DNA of 64,000 bases from Kushneria avicenniae (lineage in GTDB: Bacteria; Pseudomonadota; Gammaproteobacteria; Pseudomonadales; Halomonadaceae). Positions within the stretch are counted from its first letter, which is position 1. Each line of letters starts with the position of its first letter. Of the stretch, positions 37,446-48,367 are shown in pieces. Below the pieces are notes generated by a model that did not search any database, was not told the origin of the DNA, and worked only from the letters and a program-made list of their open reading frames with translations. The position numbers and the translations under genes were made by a program. The stretch covers positions 124,001 through 188,000 of the forward strand of contig NZ_FOLY01000001.1 in the NCBI RefSeq assembly GCF_900112585.1. Reading direction: 5' to 3'.

Positions 37446-38780
37446 ATGTTTGATCTGCTGATCGTCAACGCTCGTGTTGTCAACGAAGGTACTATCCGCG
37501 AACTCGACGTGGGCGTGCTGGATGGGCGTATCAACGCCATTGGCACTTCCCTGTCACGCGATGCCAGAAAGGTCATTGATGCACGCGGTCGTTATCTGCT
37601 TCCCGGCATGATTGATGATCAGGTGCATTTTCGTGAGCCGGGCCTGACCCAGAAGGCGGATATGGCCACTGAGTCGGCAGCGGCCGTTGCCGGCGGTATC
37701 ACGACCTATATGGAAATGCCCAATGTGAAGCCGCCGACGCTGGATAGCGATGCGCTCGAGGCCAAGTACGCACTGGCGCGTGGTCGCTCGCATGCCAACT
37801 ACGCTTTCTATCACGGTGCGAGCAATGACAATCTGGAGGCCATCAAGGCCCTCGATCCGTCGACGACCTGCGGGATCAAGATTTTTATGGGGGCCTCAAC
37901 CGGCAACATGCTGGTAGATGCGCCGCAGACGCTCGAGGACATTTTTGCCAACGCAAAAATTCCGGTCATCACGCACTGTGAAGACACGCCAATGATTCAG
38001 GAAAGCGAACGCCAGGCGCGTGAGCGTTTTGGAGAGCAAGTTCCCTTTTCCCTTCATGGCGAGGTTCGCTCACGCGAGGCCTGTTACAAGAGCTCCAGCA
38101 TGGCGATCGAGCTGGCGCGCAAGCATGGTACGCGCCTGCACGTGCTGCATTTGACCACGGCTGATGAAATGGCGCTTTTCGAGCCCGGCCCCGTGGAGGG
38201 CAAGCTGATCACAGCCGAAGCCTGCGTGCATCATCTGTGGTTCTGTGACGAGGACTACGAGCGTCTGGGGTCCTGGATCAAGTGCAACCCGGCCATCAAG
38301 ACCTCGGCAGATCGTCAGGCCATTCGGGATGCGGTCAACGATGGCCGTATCGACATCGTGGCCACCGACCACGCTCCGCACACGCTGGAAGAAAAAAACA
38401 ACAGCTATTTCAAGGCGCCTTCCGGCATGCCGCTGGTGCAGCATGCCCTCTCCTCTCTGCTGGATCAGGTCAATGCCGGTCACTTTGAGCTGACCACCAT
38501 TGTCGAGAAAACCAGCCACAACGTGGCGCGGCGCTTTGAGCTGGCTGATCGTGGCTTTATTCGTGAAGGTTACATGGCGGATCTGGTACTGGTGGATCTG
38601 GACAAGCGCTTTAACGTCACCCGCGATGCACTGCTTTACAAATGCGGCTGGAGCCCTTTCGAGAACACTGCGCTGCGAGGCAGTATTGATACCACCATCG
38701 TCAACGGCAGGATTGCCTGGGATGGTGAAAACCTTGCCAGCGCCCCCGCGGGTGAGCGCGTGACCTATCGTCGTCAATAA
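37446..38780 (+). CDS. Dihydroorotase, Q-x-H variant linked to zur (PyrQ-like)
   Basis: A 444-residue cyclic amidohydrolase of the dihydroorotase family, the third step of pyrimidine synthesis. Seen: DDQVHFREPG at 57-66, where the first metal ligand of the usual H-x-H is Q59; K145 in GIKIFMGAST at the bridging-lysine position; H177 (ITHCED), H235 (LHVLHLT) and the catalytic D308 (VATDHAPHT). This DDQVHFREPG subgroup includes the Zur-regulated dihydroorotase paralogue of Pseudomonas. With zur upstream and hisI downstream, a role as a replacement enzyme under zinc limitation is inferred. If the genome has no other pyrC, it would be the main enzyme. Confidence 0.85.
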   Translation: MFDLLIVNARVVNEGTIRELDVGVLDGRINAIGTSLSRDARKVIDARGRYLLPGMIDDQVHFREPGLTQKADMATESAAAVAGGITTYMEMPNVKPPTLDSDALEAKYALARGRSHANYAFYHGASNDNLEAIKALDPSTTCGIKIFMGASTGNMLVDAPQTLEDIFANAKIPVITHCEDTPMIQESERQARERFGEQVPFSLHGEVRSREACYKSSSMAIELARKHGTRLHVLHLTTADEMALFEPGPVEGKLITAEACVHHLWFCDEDYERLGSWIKCNPAIKTSADRQAIRDAVNDGRIDIVATDHAPHTLEEKNNSYFKAPSGMPLVQHALSSLLDQVNAGHFELTTIVEKTSHNVARRFELADRGFIREGYMADLVLVDLDKRFNVTRDALLYKCGWSPFENTALRGSIDTTIVNGRIAWDGENLASAPAGERVTYRRQ

Positions 38781-38800
38781 TCAACGGAGCAGACAGGAAC

Positions 38801-39250
38801 ATGAGCGCATCCTCCCCTACCTACAAGGCGCTGGAGCAGGCCGAGCCCGGGACCGAAACCGGGCTTGAGACACTTCTGGACGCAGCTGGCTGGAATGATG
38901 ACGGTATGATGCCGGCCATCGCTCAGCAGTTCGACAGCGGTGAAGTGCTGATGATGGCCTGGATGACGCGGCAAACGCTGGAGGAGACGCTGCAGACCGG
39001 TCGGGTCTGCTACTGGTCTCGTTCGCGTCATAGACCATGGCGCAAGGGAGAGTCATCGGGTCAGGTTCAAATGCTGAAGCAGGCCTGGCTGGATTGCGAT
39101 GGTGATACCCTGCTGCTCAAGGTGGATCAGACCGGTCCCGCCTGCCATACCGGCCGACGCACCTGCTTTTATCTGGCGCTTGATGAGAAAAACGCTCGGG
39201 TGGACACTGCGCCCTTGATGTCTTTCGAGGCGCTGTATGGCAACAGCTGA
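38801..39250 (+). CDS. hisI: Phosphoribosyl-AMP cyclohydrolase HisI in a zur operon
   Basis: A 149-residue enzyme opening the purine ring of PR-AMP in histidine synthesis. The core [19 protein letters not shown] with C99, D98/D100/D102 for Mg2+, then C115 (ACHTG) and C122 (TCF), retains all three zinc cysteines and the magnesium aspartates. About 30 N-terminal residues exceed the minimal HisI. No hisE domain or other his gene is near; it stands 20 bases after the dihydroorotase and overlaps yidD. HisI paralogues are known members of Zur regulons, so this copy is likely the zinc-starvation form rather than the housekeeping one. Confidence 0.9.
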   Translation: MSASSPTYKALEQAEPGTETGLETLLDAAGWNDDGMMPAIAQQFDSGEVLMMAWMTRQTLEETLQTGRVCYWSRSRHRPWRKGESSGQVQMLKQAWLDCDGDTLLLKVDQTGPACHTGRRTCFYLALDEKNARVDTAPLMSFEALYGNS

Positions 39251-39575
39251 TGCGCTGCGTCTGCTGTTGCGGGGGCTGAAAAAAACGCTTGCCATGTTGC
39301 TGATTGCACTGGTGCGCGTTTATCAATACGGCATCAGCCCCCTGATCGGACCGCGCTGTCGTTTCTGGCCTACCTGTTCAAACTATGCGATCGAGGCCAT
39401 CCAGCTGCATGGCCCGCTTCGTGGCGGATGGCTCGCCCTGAAACGGATTCTGCGCTGCCATCCCTTCTGCGCCGGCGGCGTTGATCCAGTGCCTCCCGCA
39501 TCATGCCGACACTGCAGCGATCATGGCCAAGGCAATGAGCGCGCCCTGCTGCACCGGCACGACGATCAGGCCTGA
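39237..39575 (+). CDS. yidD: YidD-family membrane protein insertion efficiency factor
   Basis: A 112-residue protein with the YidD signature: an amphipathic/hydrophobic N-terminus ([20 protein letters not shown]), [15 protein letters not shown] and [14 protein letters not shown]. YidD assists membrane insertion with YidC and normally sits between rnpA and yidC. Here it overlaps hisI by 14 bases and ends the zur run, with a cysteine-rich tail (CRHCSDHG) after the core. Its stop overlaps the end of the convergent DUF2628 gene by ten bases. Whether it is the only yidD of the genome is unknown. Confidence 0.88.
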   Translation: MATADALRLLLRGLKKTLAMLLIALVRVYQYGISPLIGPRCRFWPTCSNYAIEAIQLHGPLRGGWLALKRILRCHPFCAGGVDPVPPASCRHCSDHGQGNERALLHRHDDQA

Positions 39576-39961
39576 AAGGTGGGCCTGTCGATGGTTGTCT
39601 CGGGTGGCTGACATTCAGCATGGCGCCTGATGGCGTCGTCACGCCTGCCGGCCTCGATGCTGCCTGCAAAATGAAATCCGCCTGAAAGCAGCTGACGCCG
39701 CCGCCACTGGTTGCCATTAAGGCCAAAGGCCACGTAAACGCCCAGACAGACAATGTTGGCCACCACATCGAGCAGGCCGCTCTTTTCCAGCGCGCCGGCT
39801 ACCGACAGAATCAGGATTCCCACGATCGTCAGTGCAGCAATCCTCCATAGACGACAGCACAGGGCCCATAACGTTCCGAAAAAGAAGGCCGGCCAGTTCC
39901 AGCCCTGCTTGACCGCCTGAAGGCGTCCGTCAGCATGCTGATAAATGTCAAACTGTTTCAC
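39566..39961 (-). CDS. DUF2628-like small membrane protein
   Basis: A 131-residue protein with a GTG start. After [12 protein letters not shown] and [19 protein letters not shown], a pattern typical of DUF2628, two hydrophobic segments follow (about 41-58 and 64-80), then a basic cytoplasmic-looking tail. The F-F-F-G-x-x-W core suggests a small inner-membrane protein; function unknown. It overlaps the 3' end of yidD by ten bases in convergent orientation. Confidence 0.7.
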   Translation of the reverse strand: MKQFDIYQHADGRLQAVKQGWNWPAFFFGTLWALCCRLWRIAALTIVGILILSVAGALEKSGLLDVVANIVCLGVYVAFGLNGNQWRRRQLLSGGFHFAGSIEAGRRDDAIRRHAECQPPETTIDRPTFQA

Positions 39962-40016
39962 AAACTTATCCCTTGCTTGATCAGGGATAGCTTACGTTTG
40001 TTTGAATCACGATGCA

Positions 40017-40427
40017 TCAGGTGTGTGCCTGCGCCGTGGTCTTGATGCGCTCCAGCATGGCGTGCAGTCCGTTGCTGCGGGTCGGCGACAGGTGTTTGTC
40101 CAGATCCAGCGCCGTCAGAAAATCGGGTGGCGTGTCGATGACCTCCTGTGGCGTGCGATCATTGTAGATGCGCAGCAAAATAGCGATCAGGCCCGATACG
40201 ATGGCCGCATCCGAAATGGCATCAAAGTGCAGCTCTGCCCCCTGCAGCTCGCCATGAACCCATACATTGGACTGGCAGCCGTCGAGACGGGTGTGATCGT
40301 TTTTCCACTCGTCAGGAAAGGCAGGCAGCTGTTTGCCCAGATCGATAATGTACTGATAACGGTCCATCCAGTTATCAAACATGTCGAATTCTTCGATCAG
40401 TTCCTGCTGGGCCTCTTGCGGAGTCAT
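40017..40427 (-). CDS. sufE: SufE-family sulfur acceptor
   Basis: A 136-residue SufE/CsdE protein that accepts persulfide from a cysteine desulfurase. The sulfur-carrying cysteine lies in HTRLDGCQSNVWVHG, and EEFDMFDNWMDRYQYIIDLG is the standard N-terminal signature. The ATG at 40427 with GGGAG upstream is chosen; the frame stays open into the neighbouring integrase gene. No sufS/sufBCD genes are adjacent. It stands 37 bases beyond the integrase stop on the same strand. Confidence 0.92.
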   Translation of the reverse strand: MTPQEAQQELIEEFDMFDNWMDRYQYIIDLGKQLPAFPDEWKNDHTRLDGCQSNVWVHGELQGAELHFDAISDAAIVSGLIAILLRIYNDRTPQEVIDTPPDFLTALDLDKHLSPTRSNGLHAMLERIKTTAQAHT

Positions 40428-40464
40428 GCCGGCTCCCTGTGCTGGTGTTGTGAGAAGGAGTGCA

Positions 40465-41640
40465 TTATAACGCGTCATCGGAGGCATCGTCCGGAAGATC
40501 AAGCGCGTGTCGATTGATCTGTCCGTGCCACTCCTGCGCTTCAGCGTGGAGGTAGCGGGCGGTGGTCTCAAGTCGTGAATGGCGCGCCGTCCGCGATAGA
40601 TAGCGCAGCTCGACGCCCTGCTGAGCCTGATGAGTGATGGCAGTATGGCGCAGCCAGTGAGGCGTGGCCTGTCGAAGGCGCTGCGCTTCATGTGACGTCG
40701 AGTCGCTTTCTCGCTCTCTTGTTTGCGCCAGACCCTCAAAGGTTGTCTTGATCATGCGATAAAGCTGATTGTCCCCGACGCCTCGCTGGCCATCCAGCGT
40801 ACGTATGACCGGCGTCTCCTCTTCAGGCGACGGCGTGGCGGACAGTCCAAGCATGTCGCGCCACTGCCCTAGCGCCGCCATCATGGCATCCGGCACCGGG
40901 ATGCTGGCTTGCTTGCCGCCCTTTCCGGTTACCTGCCACCACCACTGACCTTCACGCATTCGAAAATCATTCATGCGGGCATGGCTCATTTCACTGATGC
41001 GTGGGGCCAGCAGATAGGCAAAGGCGAAAACAAAACGCTGGCGCTCGCACTCATAGCGCACTCGAATCGTGGCGTCCGCGGGCGGCGGCGTATTGAGCTG
41101 CTGCCAGCACCATCGCCAAAGCGGGCGCTCTAGGTAGCGCTCGATGGTATTTGACGTGTTATCGAGTCGGCGACGTTTGTCGCGCATCAGCCTGAACGGA
41201 TTCTGGCTCAGCCACCCCGCCTCGATCAGCCAGCCAAACAGGGTCTGCAAAATGACCAGGGCCTGACGGCGGCTGGCGGCAGAAAGCCCTTTTCGAAATG
41301 GTCGCCACGCCTCACTGCTCCGGGGGCTGGGGGGGCCAATCCATTCAGCGGTTGGCCTGGGGTCGGCAAGAAAGGCCTCGAATGCATCCAGCGCTCGCCG
41401 ATCAAGGTGTTCAAGGCGTTTTCCCTTGTCTTCCAGCCATAACAGCAGCCGCTCGGCTTCCTTGCGGTACTGTCTGAAGGTCTGTGGGCTGGTGCGATAT
41501 TCCATGAGCCATGCCGCTACGATCTCTCGATCGCTCTCTGCCTCGACCAATTGACCGGGCATGGCAAGCGTCGTCCTCTTGATCAGGGCCGCTTCCTTCG
41601 GCAAATCGTTTGCAGGTTCAGCGCTCAACGGTGTTTTCAT
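40465..41640 (-). CDS. Tyrosine recombinase / integrase, catalytically intact
   Basis: A 391-residue site-specific recombinase. The N-terminal core-binding (SAM-like) domain spans about 35-150. The catalytic set is complete: R214 (APRISEM), K240 (VTGKGGK), H328-x-x-R331 (PHWLRHTA), H354 (ARHSRL) and nucleophile Y363 (RYLH). It is neither XerC nor XerD by length and N-terminus; similar proteins are found near kfrA-like genes on plasmids and chromosomes. Here it is divergent from a KfrA-like gene across a 237-base AT-rich region. No tRNA, attachment-site duplication or phage genes adjoin it, so it may be a resident recombinase rather than an active element. Confidence 0.88.
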   Translation of the reverse strand: MKTPLSAEPANDLPKEAALIKRTTLAMPGQLVEAESDREIVAAWLMEYRTSPQTFRQYRKEAERLLLWLEDKGKRLEHLDRRALDAFEAFLADPRPTAEWIGPPSPRSSEAWRPFRKGLSAASRRQALVILQTLFGWLIEAGWLSQNPFRLMRDKRRRLDNTSNTIERYLERPLWRWCWQQLNTPPPADATIRVRYECERQRFVFAFAYLLAPRISEMSHARMNDFRMREGQWWWQVTGKGGKQASIPVPDAMMAALGQWRDMLGLSATPSPEEETPVIRTLDGQRGVGDNQLYRMIKTTFEGLAQTRERESDSTSHEAQRLRQATPHWLRHTAITHQAQQGVELRYLSRTARHSRLETTARYLHAEAQEWHGQINRHALDLPDDASDDAL

Positions 41641-41698
41641 CGCATCCTTGCCCTGCTTGCATCGATATTCTGAGGCGTCATTGTAGCTGCTACAGCCG

Positions 41699-41779
41699 AT
41701 AAAATCATGATAAGACGCGTAATCATGATTTTATTGGTATTTTCATAAATATATTTACGTAATACGTATTTACGTAATA
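41699..41779. promoter_or_regulatory. Inverted and direct repeat array between integrase and kfrA-like gene
   Basis: Two kinds of repeat lie together. A perfect 13-bp inverted repeat, ATAAAATCATGAT (41699-41711) and ATCATGATTTTAT (41722-41734), has a ten-base spacer. Next, TATTTACGTAATA is repeated directly at 41752-41764 and 41767-41779 with a 15-base period; each copy contains the palindrome TTACGTAA and a further TACGTA sits across their junction. KfrA proteins bind inverted repeats in their own promoter, so this is a likely operator; recombinase crossover sites are the alternative. Confidence 0.65.
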
Positions 41780-41877
41780 GTGTATTTGTCACAATAAAGC
41801 GCTATAGTGATCAAAAAACGCAGCCCTTCTCCAATAACAGCAACCATGGGCAACAACAGGGAACTCAGGAGGCCGTC

Positions 41878-42843
41878 ATGGCACGAAATGGCGTGCAGTT
41901 CGAAGACGTACAAAGGGCAATAGAAACCCTCATACAGCGCGGTGACGTCCCCAGCGTGCAGCGCATCCGCGAGGTGCTGGGCACCGGCAGTTTCACCACC
42001 ATCAGTGATCATCTGCGCGAATGGCGGGCACGGCGCGAGGAAAATCGCGATGTTCCCCTGCCGCAGGCCATTCCGGAGCGTTTGCATGACGCACTGGCCG
42101 GGCTCTGGCAGCAGGCGCAGGAGGAAGCCGGTGAGGCGCTCTCCTTCTATCGTCAGCAGTCCGATGAGCAGGTCGAGCAGGCCCGAGAAGAAGCCCGCCA
42201 GGCGCAGCGGCGTGTCGAGGATACCGAGCAGCGGCTTGAAGCCCTTGGCGAGCGACTCGACAGTACGGCGGCCCGGCTCGAGGAGAAGGCAACGGGTCTG
42301 GCGCGGCTTGAAAGCGAAGCAGCGCATCTGCGCAGCCAGCTTGAGGAGCGTGATCAGCGCCTGGCCATGCGTGACCGGCAGATCAACGCGCTCAGCGAAG
42401 AGCGGGATCGCATGGAGCGAGAGCATCATGAAGCGCTCGAAGAGCAGGAGCAGACGCACAAGCGGCGCCTGGCTCAGGAGGAGTCACGCCACGAAAGCGC
42501 CGAGAATCGACTGATGCAGCTGCTGGACAGCGCGCGCCATGAAAAGCAGGAAGTCGAGAAACAGGCACGGCGCCGACAGGAGCAGCTTGAAGAGCGTATC
42601 GAGAAGATCAATACCCAGCTGGAGCAGCAGCGCCGCACCCTGCAGGAAGAAGAGCGCAAGATGCGCGATCTGGGGCAGCAGGCCCGCTACAGTGAGCAGC
42701 AGCTTCAGGAAAGCCGCGGGCGGGAGGATCATCTGTCCGGTCTTCTGACCGAACGCGATCAGGAAATAGCCCGCCTTCGCACCGAGCTCAGGGTGCTGCA
42801 GGAACGCCTTTCCAGATCGCCCATGCCGCCCTTTGTGTACTAA
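41878..42843 (+). CDS. KfrA-like DNA-binding coiled-coil protein
   Basis: A 321-residue protein. Residues about 5-110 match the KfrA N-terminal DNA-binding domain (VQFEDVQRAIETLIQRGDVP, then VLGTGSFTTISDHLREWR with a helix-turn-helix), and residues about 100-310 are one long Glu/Gln/Arg-rich coiled coil. Plasmid KfrA proteins autorepress and form filament-like assemblies aiding partition. On this chromosome it is divergent from a tyrosine recombinase, with repeats between them. The start ATG has GGAGG upstream. Function on the chromosome (nucleoid or recombination-site binding) is inference. Confidence 0.85.
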   Translation: MARNGVQFEDVQRAIETLIQRGDVPSVQRIREVLGTGSFTTISDHLREWRARREENRDVPLPQAIPERLHDALAGLWQQAQEEAGEALSFYRQQSDEQVEQAREEARQAQRRVEDTEQRLEALGERLDSTAARLEEKATGLARLESEAAHLRSQLEERDQRLAMRDRQINALSEERDRMEREHHEALEEQEQTHKRRLAQEESRHESAENRLMQLLDSARHEKQEVEKQARRRQEQLEERIEKINTQLEQQRRTLQEEERKMRDLGQQARYSEQQLQESRGREDHLSGLLTERDQEIARLRTELRVLQERLSRSPMPPFVY

Positions 42844-42893
42844 TCATTTTGTATGCTGACCACAAAGGACGGCTGGTAATCCGGATGCTCTGA

Positions 42894-42929
42894 AATATAA
42901 AAACCCCGGCGAACCGGGGTTTTTATATT
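42894..42929. terminator. Bidirectional terminator between kfrA-like gene and nfuA
   Basis: A perfect 16-bp stem (42894-42909 with 42914-42929), loop CGAA, has a core CCCCGG/CCGGGG and A/T-runs on both sides, serving both convergent genes. Confidence 0.95.
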
Positions 42930-42956
42930 CAGCAAGGCCAGCAGACTGCACTGTCA

Positions 42957-43544
42957 TCAGTAGTAGGCGTTGGTCGTGTCGGTGTGGTCGGTCACGTCAC
43001 GGATTGCCGTCAGCTCGGGGATACGCTCGGTCAGCGTCTTCTCGACACCCTGCTTGAGCGTAATATCCACGGCTGCACAGCCCTGACAGCCGCCGCCGAA
43101 CTGCAGTACGGCCACATTGTCCTCGGTCAGCTGGATCAGACGAATTTCACCACCGTGGGCGGCAAGCCCCGGATTGATTTCGCTGTAAAGAATATAGTTG
43201 ACGCGGTCTTCCAGCGGACTGTCCTCGCTGACCTGGGGCATCTTGGCGTTGGGTGCCTTGATGGTCAACTGCCCGCCCATGCGATCGGCATTGAAATCCA
43301 CGACGGCATCTTCGAGGAAGGTGACGCTGTGCTTTTCAAGAAACAGATTGAATTTCTCTAGTGGAATGCACTCATCGCTCTCTTCTTCCTCACCGGGCCT
43401 GCAGTAGGCCAGACAGGTTTCGGCATAGGGCGTGCCCGGCTGAGTGATAAAGACACGCACGCCGATACCTTCAACATCCTGACGCGAGAGCAGATCGGCG
43501 AGATAATCCTGCGCGCTTTCGGTAATTTCGATGGTTTGACTCAT
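42957..43544 (-). CDS. nfuA: Fe-S biogenesis protein NfuA
   Basis: A 195-residue iron-sulfur carrier. The N-terminal half is a degenerate A-type domain ([13 protein letters not shown] through [18 protein letters not shown]) and the C-terminal Nfu domain has the cluster-binding C-x-x-C in [17 protein letters not shown]. The ATG at 43544 is used, as it begins with [11 protein letters not shown]; ten upstream codons are unsupported. NfuA repairs and delivers 4Fe-4S clusters under oxidative or iron stress. It and sufE flank the recombinase/KfrA module. Confidence 0.95.
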   Translation of the reverse strand: MSQTIEITESAQDYLADLLSRQDVEGIGVRVFITQPGTPYAETCLAYCRPGEEEESDECIPLEKFNLFLEKHSVTFLEDAVVDFNADRMGGQLTIKAPNAKMPQVSEDSPLEDRVNYILYSEINPGLAAHGGEIRLIQLTEDNVAVLQFGGGCQGCAAVDITLKQGVEKTLTERIPELTAIRDVTDHTDTTNAYY

Positions 43545-43750
43545 TGGCGGCCTCATGCGCAATCGCAATAACAAAGTCTGTCGATATTTTATGCCAGCCA
43601 GCAGCTCGCGACAAATCCGAGTGCAACACTCGGGTAAATGAATATAGCGTCTGACTGTCGGCCAGTACCGCCAGAAGCCCCGGCATGATCCGGGCTCATG
43701 TCCGGCGTGAATGTCTTTCAGGGCACGGGTCTGTCCGCGCGACCGGGGTT

Positions 43751-43759
43751 TGCTAGAAT
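43751..43759 (+). promoter_or_regulatory. Extended -10 promoter for metH
   Basis: TG-C-TAGAAT is an extended -10 element 49 bases before the metH ATG, without a good -35, as extended -10 promoters allow. The leader would be only about 40 bases, too short for a cobalamin riboswitch. Confidence 0.5.
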
Positions 43760-43807
43760 ACGCCCTCTTTCATGCAGGCCCATGCCCTTATCCGGAGATC
43801 CCATCCC

Positions 43808-47515
<3,708 letters not shown>

Positions 47516-47555
47516 GATGGGCTTCTGACAAAGCGCTGTCGTCTGCACCTGAATG

Positions 47556-47588
47556 AAAAAGGCCTCTCGATCGAGAGGCCTTTTTTTA
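47556..47588. terminator. Bidirectional terminator after metH
   Basis: GGCCTCTCGA (47561-47570) and TCGAGAGGCC (47571-47580) form a perfect palindromic stem flanked by five A and seven T. It serves metH and the convergent smr-type gene. Confidence 0.93.
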
Positions 47589-47633
47589 CCCTTGGTGCGC
47601 CAGTAGCAACATGTCGTCAGGGAGCTGTTGTGC

Positions 47634-48230
47634 TCAAGGAGCGCGGCGACGCTGGTGCAGCTCGCGGTTGCGCTGGCGGGCCCGATGGGACTTCCTCAGC
47701 ATGACGTAGGTTGCGCCCAGCCCGCCATGGCGCGGCTGGGCTGTGGCGTAGGCCTGAACCTCGTCGAACTGCGCCAGCCACTTGCCAACGTAGGAGCGCA
47801 CCACGTTGGCGTGGCTTTCATCGCTTTTGCCGCGGCCGTGGATGACCATGACGCAGCGCAGTTCGTGCTCATGGGCCTGACGAATGAAATTGAAAAGCTC
47901 GCGTCGGCACTCGGCCACCGGGCACTTCAACAGGTTGAGCTGGGAGTCAACCTGATAGCCGCCGTGACGCAGCTTCTCGATCACGCCGGTCTGGATACCG
48001 TCCCGGCGAAACTCGATCGGGTCGTTGACAGGCAATAGATCCACAAACTCATCGGAGAGGAAGTTGCTCTCCTTTTCACCATCCTGAGCGCTGGCTCGTC
48101 TTGCCAGCTGGGCCTCGCTGGGCGCCTGGGCGCCGGCGTTGCCGGCATCGGCGTGATTACGTCCCTTGAGCGGAATAACGTCAGCCATTTCACGGGAAAA
48201 AAGCTGCTCATCGCGTTGATTGGCATTCAT
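47634..48230 (-). CDS. Smr-domain protein (SmrA/YdaL-like)
   Basis: A 198-residue protein with a C-terminal Smr domain of the MutS2 C-terminal type: LNLLKCPVAECRRELFNFI, then the core VMVIHGRGKSDESHANVVRS (the H-G-x-G motif) and AYATAQPRHGGLGATYVML. Smr domains are nicking endonucleases acting on DNA or mRNA; E. coli SmrA and SmrB belong here, and SmrB has been tied to cleavage of mRNA at collided ribosomes. The N-terminal 85 residues are charged and fit the SmrA/YdaL layout. Which of the two it is cannot be decided. Confidence 0.85.
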   Translation of the reverse strand: MNANQRDEQLFSREMADVIPLKGRNHADAGNAGAQAPSEAQLARRASAQDGEKESNFLSDEFVDLLPVNDPIEFRRDGIQTGVIEKLRHGGYQVDSQLNLLKCPVAECRRELFNFIRQAHEHELRCVMVIHGRGKSDESHANVVRSYVGKWLAQFDEVQAYATAQPRHGGLGATYVMLRKSHRARQRNRELHQRRRAP

Positions 48231-48367
48231 CGGGCTACTCCTCGCGTACTGGCTGTGGTGCCAGCAGGCTTGTCGTTCAAACAGGGGGCTGCCATCCGGT
48301 CAGCATCAGTGTCAGAGCGTCGCGTCGGGAATAAGGTGTGAAGTGCCGAACCTCCCGGCCAGTGCCG

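Noticed and set aside
43545-43807. A cobalamin or SAH riboswitch before metH
   Set aside because: No B12-box or SAH-aptamer core was seen, and the likely promoter at 43751-43759 leaves a leader of only about 40 bases.
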